This document shows positions 50,234 through 56,289 of a stretch of DNA of 56,289 nucleotides, piece after piece. The position numbers and the translations under genes are program-made. The notes under the pieces were generated by a model. That model ran no database searches. It saw nothing but the letters and a program-made list of their open reading frames with translations, and was not told the DNA's origin. The stretch is from Bacteriovorax sp. UBA1852 (GTDB lineage: Bacteria > Bdellovibrionota > Bacteriovoracia > Bacteriovoracales > Bacteriovoracaceae), in the NCBI GenBank assembly GCA_002338505.1, contig DDIK01000179.1, forward strand, positions 1 through 56,289, read 5' to 3'. The stretch's first letter is position 1; each line of letters starts with the position of its first letter.

Positions 50234-51166
50234 CTAAATTTCTACGATAGAGACATCATCTTTCTTAAAACTCTTTAATTCTTTTGGAATCGAGTTCAAA
50301 ATGACCTTCTCCAATCCATCAATAATCTTTTCTTTGTGAAAGTTTCTACTATAGATAATAGAGACTTCTCTTGTTGGAACTGGAGCCTTAAAGGGTCTTA
50401 CCATTTTCTTTTTCATGCCTGCTAGCTCAACCATATCAAGATGAGGTATCAGAGTATATCCAGAATCCTTGGCCACTAATGACTTGATTGTCTCTAATGA
50501 GCCACTTTCGAATTGATGAAAATCAGAAGTTCCACTGCTTGCACATATATTTAAAACTTGTGACCTGAAACAATGGCCCTCTTTCAAAATCCAAAGCCCG
50601 TCACGAGAGAGGTCATCAATCTCTAACTGAGTCTTCTTATCTAATTCATGAGTTGGAGAAACGAAACCATAGAATGGCTCATAGAATACAACTCTTTCTA
50701 CGATTGAATTATTATAAAGAGGAGTCACAAGAATTGCCGCATCAAGTTCATCACGATCTAACATCTTGATAATCTCATCAGTTTCTCTCTCTTCGACCTT
50801 TAATTCAACCTCAGGATAGTCCTTAAGAAACTTGTTCAAAAATAGTGGTATTAAATATGGAGCAAGTGTTGGAATAACTCCTAACTTAAACTCTCCAGAT
50901 AGGCCACTGGAAGGGTCATGAACTATGGTATCAAGTTTTTTAAACTCTCTTATTACAACTCTAGCTTGAGAAATGAACTTATCACCTTCGATAGTAGGGA
51001 TCACAGGGTTCTTTGAGCGATCAAATATAATAACGCCTAGGCTTTCTTCTAACTTTTGAATTTGCATACTAAGTGTAGGCTGAGAAACATGACAGGCTTC
51101 CGCGGCTTTTCTGAAGTGGCGAAATTTGTCGACTGCTAGAATATACTCAATCTGTGTTATAGTCAT
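50234..51166 (-). CDS. oxyR: LysR-type hydrogen peroxide sensor OxyR
   Basis: A 310-residue LysR-type regulator with an N-terminal winged helix (TITQIEYILAVDKFRHFRKAAEACHVSQPTLSMQ) and the OxyR substrate-binding domain. Cys199 in EGHCF and Cys208 in NICAS lie at exactly the E. coli OxyR redox positions (LEDGHC and FC), so it should sense H2O2 by forming the 199-208 disulfide and activate antioxidant genes. Length is typical. AAGGG lies nine bases before the ATG. Two OxyR-like boxes overlap its start region, consistent with autoregulation and control of the divergent symporter gene. Confidence 0.95.
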   Translation of the reverse strand: MTITQIEYILAVDKFRHFRKAAEACHVSQPTLSMQIQKLEESLGVIIFDRSKNPVIPTIEGDKFISQARVVIREFKKLDTIVHDPSSGLSGEFKLGVIPTLAPYLIPLFLNKFLKDYPEVELKVEERETDEIIKMLDRDELDAAILVTPLYNNSIVERVVFYEPFYGFVSPTHELDKKTQLEIDDLSRDGLWILKEGHCFRSQVLNICASSGTSDFHQFESGSLETIKSLVAKDSGYTLIPHLDMVELAGMKKKMVRPFKAPVPTREVSIIYSRNFHKEKIIDGLEKVILNSIPKELKSFKKDDVSIVEI

Positions 51167-51204
51167 GTTCTATTACCCTTGTTATCATTATAATCGTATA
51201 CTAT
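51159..51204. promoter_or_regulatory. Duplicated OxyR/LysR-type operator in the oxyR-symporter gap
   Basis: ATAG-N7-CTAT lies at 51159-51173 and a near copy, ATAA-N7-CTAT, at 51190-51204, each a T-N11-A LysR box and together sharing the word CTATTACC 31 bases apart. The first box covers the oxyR start codon (51164-51166). Spacing between boxes is 31 bases rather than the 22 of E. coli OxyR, one helical turn more. Confidence 0.55.
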
Positions 51205-51233
51205 TACCTTAAGGTCAAAAGGACAAGTCTGAT

Positions 51234-52661
51234 ATGAACTTTCAAACTAAGATAGATATTTTAGATAACTTATCCAAACTAGATATTCTTATATTTTCTA
51301 CAGTGCTCTTTATTACCATCTTCTCTGTTCTCTATAGTGAGACTTTAAAAAAGAAAAAAGCATCTGAGGAATCAGAAGAAGAGAGCTTTCTTGATCTCTT
51401 AGTGATGGGTAGAACTCTTACACTTCCCATGTTTGTCGCCACACTAGTCGCTACATGGTATGGAGGAATCTTTGGTGTTACTGAGATTGCTTTTAATGAA
51501 GGGATCTATAATTTCATCACTCAGGGACTTTTTTGGTACATTGCCTATATTATTTTCGCTATTTTTATCACTCATAAAATTGTCCCCTATAAGGCCGTCA
51601 CTTTACCAGACCTCGTTGGAAAAATGTTTGGTCAAAAATCAGCAAAACTCTCAGCAGTATTTAATCTCTTTAATGTCTTACCCATCGCCTACACCATTAG
51701 TTTGGGACTATTCTTAACTCTCATATTTGGTGGAAGCCTCTTAATAAATATGATTATTGGAGTAACCTTCGTTATTCTCTACAGTATGTGGGGAGGGCTT
51801 AGATCTGTTGTCTTTTCTGATCTCATTCAATTCTCTGTTATGTGCATAAGCGTCCTACTCGTCCTTGTTTTATCCATTTCAACATTTGGTGGTCTAGAGT
51901 TTCTAAAAACAAATCTCCCAGACACTCACTTCACCTTCACGGGAAAGAATACTATTTTAGAAACCCTTGCATGGGGCTTTATTGCTCTCTCGACTCTTGT
52001 TGATCCAAACTTCTATCAAAGATGCTTTGCTGCAAAAAGTGAAAAAGTAGCAAAGAAGGGAATATTCATATCTACTTCAATTTGGTTTCTCTTCGATATA
52101 TGTACGACCTTCGGTGCGATGTATGCTAGAGCAGTGATCCCAGAAGCAGAGTCCTCTCAAGCCTACCTCACTTATGCTATTCAACTTCTCCCAGCTGGAC
52201 TTAAAGGTCTCTTCCTTGCTGGAATTCTTGCAACGATTCTCTCTACCCTTGATTCATATTTATTTATTGCTGGAACAAATGTCGCTTATGACCTCGTACC
52301 AAAGAAGCTCAAAGGAAGAAAAGTCATTCATCACTTTGGCGTGATCTTTGTTGGCTTTCTCTCAATTGCCCTAGCTGTTGTTTTTGACGGAAATATCAAG
52401 ACAGTTTGGAAAACTCTTGGAAGCTACTCTGCGTCATGTCTACTGCTCCCGGTCATCTTTGGTTATATATTTCCTAGAAAAATTAGAGACAATCAATTCA
52501 TTGCTATCTGCCTTACCGGTGTCATCTTTACGACAATATGGAAAATCATAGACAGAGAAGGCATTTGGGCCAATATTGATGAATTATACGTTGGAATTAT
52601 GGCGACAAGTTTTGCCACCGCTATTTCTTTATTCTATGACGCTAAAAGACTCAAAAATTAA
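51234..52661 (+). CDS. Sodium:solute symporter (SSF family)
   Basis: A 475-residue inner-membrane transporter with about 13 helices. The SSF signature is visible: an ATWYGGIFG motif in the first transmembrane region, a middle GGLRSVVFSDLIQF strand with the family's conserved Gly, and the helix 8 region LAGILATILSTLDSYLF (Na+ site, S-T-x-D). Substrate (sugar, amino acid, carboxylate) cannot be told. AAAGGA lies about ten bases before the ATG. It is divergent from oxyR with the duplicated operator in the shared region, so oxidative stress may regulate it. Confidence 0.88.
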   Translation: MNFQTKIDILDNLSKLDILIFSTVLFITIFSVLYSETLKKKKASEESEEESFLDLLVMGRTLTLPMFVATLVATWYGGIFGVTEIAFNEGIYNFITQGLFWYIAYIIFAIFITHKIVPYKAVTLPDLVGKMFGQKSAKLSAVFNLFNVLPIAYTISLGLFLTLIFGGSLLINMIIGVTFVILYSMWGGLRSVVFSDLIQFSVMCISVLLVLVLSISTFGGLEFLKTNLPDTHFTFTGKNTILETLAWGFIALSTLVDPNFYQRCFAAKSEKVAKKGIFISTSIWFLFDICTTFGAMYARAVIPEAESSQAYLTYAIQLLPAGLKGLFLAGILATILSTLDSYLFIAGTNVAYDLVPKKLKGRKVIHHFGVIFVGFLSIALAVVFDGNIKTVWKTLGSYSASCLLLPVIFGYIFPRKIRDNQFIAICLTGVIFTTIWKIIDREGIWANIDELYVGIMATSFATAISLFYDAKRLKN

Positions 52662-52703
52662 GAAATAAAAAGCTATTATATGTGCTTAATATTTAATTGA
52701 ATA

Positions 52704-52730
52704 AGGCCCCTGATTTGGGGCCTCTTTATA
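52704..52730 (+). terminator. Terminator after the symporter gene
   Basis: AGGCCCC (52704-52710) pairs with GGGGCCT (52717-52723) around a six-base loop, followed by a T-rich tail interrupted by A and C. It supports starting maeB downstream at 52748. Confidence 0.7.
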
Positions 52731-52747
52731 TTTTAACAAGGATTAAT

Positions 52748-55045
52748 ATGTCGAACACAAAAATTGACCGCAAAAGAATTGAAGCCCTGAAGTATCACGC
52801 TGATGGCAGACCAGGGAAGATTGAAGTTATCGCAACAAAGCCATGCCTTTCGGCCTCAGATCTCACAAAAGCCTACTCGCCAGGTGTTGCTCATCCTTGT
52901 ATGCAAATTGCAAAGAATAAAGACGATGTTTTTAAATATACCGCAAAAGGAAACCTCGTTGCTGTCATCTCAAATGGCTCAGCAGTTTTAGGACTTGGAA
53001 ATATTGGACCAGAAGCTGGTAAGCCTGTTATGGAAGGAAAAGGTGTTCTCTTTAAAAGATTCGCTGATATAGATGTCTTCGATATTGAAGTTGATGAAAC
53101 AACAGTAGAAGGTATGGTCAATGTTGTTAAAGCACTTGAGCCAACCTTTGGTGGTGTGAACCTTGAAGATATTAAAGCACCAGAGTGTTTTGAAATTGAA
53201 AAGCAGTGTAAAGAAATCATGGACATCCCTGTTTTTCACGATGATCAACATGGAACTGCGATCATTGCCTCTGCAGGATTCATCAACGCTCTTGAAGTTT
53301 CTAAAAAAGACATTAAAAAAGTTAAAGTTGTTTTCTCTGGAGCAGGTGCCGCATCAATTGCCTGTGCTCGCCTCTTCTTTGATCTTGGTGTTAAGCCAGA
53401 AAATCTTCTTATGACTGACTCACGTGGAGTTATTTATAAGGGAAGAAAAGATGGAATGAATATCTATAAAGAGGAATTTGCATGTGAGACTGATGCAAGA
53501 ACACTAGCTGACGCAATGGATGGAGCTGATGCTTTTATCGGTTGTTCTGCAAAAGGTGTTCTGACAAAAGATATGGTTAAAACTATGGCAGATGAGCCGA
53601 TCATTTTTGCAATGGCAAATCCAGATCCAGAAATTCTACCAAGTGAGGTTGCTGAAGTTAGAAATGACGCCATCATGGCAACAGGACGCTCTGACTTCCC
53701 TAATCAAGTAAATAACGTACTAGGTTTTCCTTTTATTTTTAGAGGGGCTCTTGATGTTAGAGCTCGAAAAATAAATGATGAAATGAAACTTGCTGCAGTT
53801 TATGCTCTAGCAGATCTTGCAAAAGAAGAAGTACCTGAAGAAGTAAAAATGGCCTACAGTGGTGAAGAATTTGAATTTGGTAGAAACTATTTAATTCCAA
53901 AGCCATTTGACACTAGAGTTTTAACAAGAGTATCTCCAGCAGTTGCCAAAGCAGCAATGGATAGTGGCGTAGCTAGAATCGAAATTTCTGACCTTCAAGA
54001 ATATGCTCATCAATTAGAAGGAAGACTATCTTCAAGTGGTGCTTTCATGAAACTCATGAGAGATAGACTTAAAAATAGAGTTGCCCTTAGAGAAAAGCCT
54101 GTTTCAATGGTTTTTGCAGAAGGTGCAAATACAAGAGTACTTCAAGCGACCAAGTCACTTTATGAAGATGGAAGAATTCTTCCTATACTTCTAGGTGACC
54201 CCGAAGCCATTGAGTCAAAGATGGATAAAATTGGTTTGAGCGACATGAAAGGAAAGCTTGAAATAATTTATCCACCTAAAGCTCCAAACTTCAATGAATT
54301 CTACATGGAATACACAAAAGAAAAGCAAAGAAGTGGTGTCTCTGTTTATCACGCTGAAGATAGAATGATTCAAGAGAATTACTATGGCTCAATGATGGTG
54401 AAAAAAGGTCTTGCAGACTCTTTTATGGCCGGTCCAACTCTGAATTACGGTGAGTGTCTTGAACCAATTTTTGACATCACTGGAACTGAAAATCATAAGA
54501 AAGCAGCCGGTGTATTTATTCTTGTCTTTAAGGAGAGAATTCTCTTTCTTGCAGACTCAACAGTACAAATCAACCCAGATGCTGAGTCACTTGCTGAAAT
54601 TGCTAAGTCTACGGCTGAGCTTTATAAAAGTCTTCTTGGAAGAGAACCTAATATTGCGTTCTTGAGTTTTTCAAGCTTTGGTTCAAGTAAATCTCCTGAA
54701 GCTAAGAAAATGAAAGAGGCAACAAGACTAACAAAAGAAAAGTACCCAAGTCTTATCGTTGATGGTGAAGTTCAAGCTGACATCGCTGTTAACAAGAATA
54801 TTATGGATAAGCTTTTTAACTTTTGTGATCTCGAAGATAGTGCAGATATTTTAATTTTCCCTGAACTTAACTCTGCAAACATCGCCTATAAGCTTTTACA
54901 GCAATTAAGTGAAGCTACTGCGATTGGTCCAATACTTGTGCCGATGAAAGATACAGTTAATATTATTCAAAGAACTGCTTCAATTCCAGAGATTGTTAAC
55001 GTTTGTAGACTAACGGCCCTCATGGCAGCACTAAAAGAAGAGTAA
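52748..55045 (+). CDS. maeB: NADP-dependent malic enzyme with phosphotransacetylase-like domain (MaeB type)
   Basis: A 765-residue protein of the MaeB type, which decarboxylates malate to pyruvate. The malic domain (about 1-170) has SPGVAHPC, NGSAVLGLGNIGP and FHDDQHGTA. The NAD(P) domain has FSGAGAASIACAR and later MANPDPEILPSE and ATGRSDFPNQVNN. The C-terminal half (about 430-760) is a phosphate acetyltransferase-like domain (EGANTRVLQA, GPTLNYG). Length fits MaeB. I choose ATG 52748 after AAGGATTA; an upstream extension would run through the terminator. Typical regulation by acetyl-CoA is inferred from the domain. It is followed 12 bases later by ridA. Confidence 0.95.
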   Translation: MSNTKIDRKRIEALKYHADGRPGKIEVIATKPCLSASDLTKAYSPGVAHPCMQIAKNKDDVFKYTAKGNLVAVISNGSAVLGLGNIGPEAGKPVMEGKGVLFKRFADIDVFDIEVDETTVEGMVNVVKALEPTFGGVNLEDIKAPECFEIEKQCKEIMDIPVFHDDQHGTAIIASAGFINALEVSKKDIKKVKVVFSGAGAASIACARLFFDLGVKPENLLMTDSRGVIYKGRKDGMNIYKEEFACETDARTLADAMDGADAFIGCSAKGVLTKDMVKTMADEPIIFAMANPDPEILPSEVAEVRNDAIMATGRSDFPNQVNNVLGFPFIFRGALDVRARKINDEMKLAAVYALADLAKEEVPEEVKMAYSGEEFEFGRNYLIPKPFDTRVLTRVSPAVAKAAMDSGVARIEISDLQEYAHQLEGRLSSSGAFMKLMRDRLKNRVALREKPVSMVFAEGANTRVLQATKSLYEDGRILPILLGDPEAIESKMDKIGLSDMKGKLEIIYPPKAPNFNEFYMEYTKEKQRSGVSVYHAEDRMIQENYYGSMMVKKGLADSFMAGPTLNYGECLEPIFDITGTENHKKAAGVFILVFKERILFLADSTVQINPDAESLAEIAKSTAELYKSLLGREPNIAFLSFSSFGSSKSPEAKKMKEATRLTKEKYPSLIVDGEVQADIAVNKNIMDKLFNFCDLEDSADILIFPELNSANIAYKLLQQLSEATAIGPILVPMKDTVNIIQRTASIPEIVNVCRLTALMAALKEE

Positions 55046-55057
55046 GGAGTAAATAAT

Positions 55058-55444
55058 ATGGAAAAGAAGTTTATATCAACAGATTTAGCACCAAGTGCAG
55101 TTGGAACATACTCTCAAGGTGTTGAATGGAATGGGATGATACTTTTTTCAGGTCAAATCGGAATTGACCCAAAGACATCTGAATTAAAAGAGTCTTTTCA
55201 AGATCAACTCGATCAAATCATGAATAATATTGACGGACTTTTAAAGAGTCAGGATCTTACAAGAGAACATATTCTTAAGACATCAATTTTCATGACAGAC
55301 TTAGGTCAGTTTTCAAAAGTTAATGAAACCTATGAGAAATACTTCAGTTCACCCTTTCCTGCAAGAAGTTGCATACAGGTACCAGCGCTCCCTAAAGGAG
55401 CTGTTATTGAAATTGAAGTCATCGCGGCGAGAAAGATCTCATAG
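55058..55444 (+). CDS. ridA: RidA-family imine/enamine deaminase
   Basis: A 128-residue RidA (YjgF/YER057c/UK114) protein that hydrolyses reactive enamines/imines made by PLP enzymes. It begins with the family's GTYSQGVEWNGMILFSGQIG, has the DQIMNNIDGLLKSQ helix, and contains the substrate Arg in FPARSCIQVPALPKGAVIEIEVIA. AAGGAG lies nine bases before the ATG. It is co-transcribed with maeB and its TAG stop shares a base with the GTG start of the next gene. Confidence 0.94.
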   Translation: MEKKFISTDLAPSAVGTYSQGVEWNGMILFSGQIGIDPKTSELKESFQDQLDQIMNNIDGLLKSQDLTREHILKTSIFMTDLGQFSKVNETYEKYFSSPFPARSCIQVPALPKGAVIEIEVIAARKIS

Positions 55445-56082
55445 TGTTTTCGAGAAAGAAATATGTATTTGAAACAGATGAGACACGATTATCGAGACGA
55501 ATAAAGGATATAGCAATCTTTCTCGTCTCATCGTTTCTCGTTTATTCAATTGTATGTTTCATTCTCTTATTAGTCTCAAAACAAGAGAGCTCTGAGTCTA
55601 GAGCTTACTTTTATAAAAGAAGCCCTGACCTCATTGTCGTATTCACAGGTGATAAAGGACGAATTCCACATGCTATAAGTCTTGCTAAGAAGTATAAACT
55701 TAGTAACATTCTTATATCTGGTGTTAATCTCAAAAATAATATCGAAAAGATTTTGGCCAATATTGATTCAACTGATATCAATCTCAATTACCTTGATCTC
55801 GACTACAATGCCCGCAATACTGTTGAAAACGTGAGGGAAACTTTACAACATATCAGAAAAAACAAAGGATATGAAAACGTCATCATCCTCTCTCACGATT
55901 ATCACATTTTAAGAATCAAAGCGATTGCAAAGAACCAAATAAGAAAATCGGACGAGTTTAATCTCTTCTACCTCGGACTTAATACAAACCTAGGAACCAT
56001 GCGTGGGGTAAAGATACTCTACAAAGAAGTTTTTAAGTTTTTCCGAACGATTGCATATCTCTGGTTAGCTGACATCGATTAA
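55444..56082 (+). CDS. YdcF/SanA-like DUF218 membrane protein
   Basis: A 212-residue protein starting with GTG that overlaps the ridA stop by one base. A basic N-terminus and one membrane helix (about 26-50, IAIFLVSSFLVYSIVCFILLLV) are followed by a DUF218 domain. LIVVFTGDKGRIPHAISLAKKY, then NILISGV, DLDYNARNTVENVRET and VIILSHDYHILRI give the family order (including the N-T-x-E-N motif). Relatives (SanA, ElyC, YdcF) affect envelope integrity and polyprenyl carrier use. Function here is inferred from this domain. Confidence 0.88.
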   Translation: MFSRKKYVFETDETRLSRRIKDIAIFLVSSFLVYSIVCFILLLVSKQESSESRAYFYKRSPDLIVVFTGDKGRIPHAISLAKKYKLSNILISGVNLKNNIEKILANIDSTDINLNYLDLDYNARNTVENVRETLQHIRKNKGYENVIILSHDYHILRIKAIAKNQIRKSDEFNLFYLGLNTNLGTMRGVKILYKEVFKFFRTIAYLWLADID

Positions 56083-56100
56083 TAAACAAAAGGAAATACT

Positions 56101-56289
56101 ATGAATTTTAAAGTCGAAAACTTTAATGAAAGAAAGAATACTAACAAACTAAAAGATCTTCATGCGAGGGTCATTGTCACAACAAAGAAAAGTTTAAAAG
56201 ATATCGACTTCTCATTTGATGAATCAATTAAGGATTGGCAAATAGCAGACCTTCACACTAGCCCAAGAACTATTATAAGTGGTTCATCT
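56101..56289 (+). CDS. Unidentified gene, 5' end only (cut by window edge)
   Basis: An open frame from ATG 56101 (AAAGGA eight bases upstream) to the window edge, 63 codons. The visible part is a charged soluble start (MNFKVENFNERKNTNKLKD) followed by ARVIVTTKKSL, DIDFSFDES and IADLHTSPRTIISG. No family is recognised from this fragment. The close spacing after the YdcF-like gene suggests one operon. Confidence 0.6.
   Translation, partial: MNFKVENFNERKNTNKLKDLHARVIVTTKKSLKDIDFSFDESIKDWQIADLHTSPRTIISGSS

Noticed and set aside
50226..50243. 18-bp AT-rich palindrome AGAAATTT-CT-AAATTTCT at the oxyR stop
   Set aside because: A two-base loop and no T run make it a poor terminator, and it is too AT-rich to exclude chance.
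52697..52747. N-terminal extension of the malic enzyme frame
   Set aside because: It reads through the symporter terminator hairpin and has no ribosome binding site; ATG 52748 has AAGGATTA.

Overview
The window is AT-rich, gene-dense chromosomal DNA of a Gram-negative bacterium. It carries LapB, an ExbB/ExbD/TonB-type complex, an outer-membrane barrel and many lipoproteins. The mix also includes a Ser/Thr kinase, PilZ and GYF proteins, an FHA-GGDEF cyclase, sigma-54-like promoters, secreted proteases, RidA, and acyl-CoA dehydrogenases with a thiolase. Together with the codon bias this fits Bdellovibrionota, most like the marine Bacteriovorax/Halobacteriovorax group. That placement is inference from gene content only. 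I saw no tRNA, rRNA, CRISPR array, insertion sequence or prophage.

Layout. 1-5512 (minus) is one tightly coupled operon: sppA, lapB, an SH3-like secreted protein, a secreted unknown, a membrane unknown, exbB, exbD and a truncated tonB-like gene. 5650-12757 holds a small secreted protein, CorA, an outer-membrane barrel/lipoprotein pair, RlmN, a secreted EEP-family protein and a GH35/42-like cytosolic protein with a small partner. 12884-19027 holds a sigma-54-type promoter with a small membrane protein, D-lactate dehydrogenase, three small exported proteins, a subtilase and a large membrane protein. 19149-25838 holds two acyl-CoA dehydrogenases, a phosphoesterase lipoprotein, a CNNM-type protein, Pgi and an FHA-GGDEF cyclase. 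25916-33376 holds a second sigma-54-type promoter with a secreted protein, then mutL-miaA, a PPDK/PEP synthase regulator, a PRC/MgtE_N/CBS protein and an atypical NRAMP transporter. 33368-43172 holds a receptor-like kinase, a lipoprotein, an alpha/beta hydrolase lacking its nucleophile, a GYF-GYF-PilZ protein, a VWA-like lipoprotein, a cNMP-binding protein, a FeeM-PilZ fusion and a thiolase. 43206-56289 holds small exported proteins, a metallopeptidase, a double ABC ATPase, a YheT hydrolase, a PAS kinase, a trypsin-like lipoprotein, OxyR with a divergent Na+/solute symporter, MaeB, RidA, a YdcF-like protein and a truncated gene.

Working together. Cyclic-di-GMP signalling recurs (one cyclase, two PilZ proteins). 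Central carbon and acyl-CoA metabolism is spread through the window (Pgi, LdhA, MaeB, PEP synthase/PPDK regulator, two ACADs, thiolase). Envelope maintenance and secreted hydrolysis dominate the rest.

The strongest leads are these. (1) A probable Mg2+ system pairs a free-standing MgtE-like sensor with an NRAMP lacking the metal-binding Met. (2) Five genes lack a Shine-Dalgarno but have a -10-like box ending 6-8 nt before ATG, suggesting leaderless mRNAs. (3) A FeeM-type acyltransferase is fused to PilZ. (4) An eight-gene envelope operon contains three unknown proteins. (5) There are two sigma-54-like promoters and a duplicated OxyR-type operator over the oxyR start codon.
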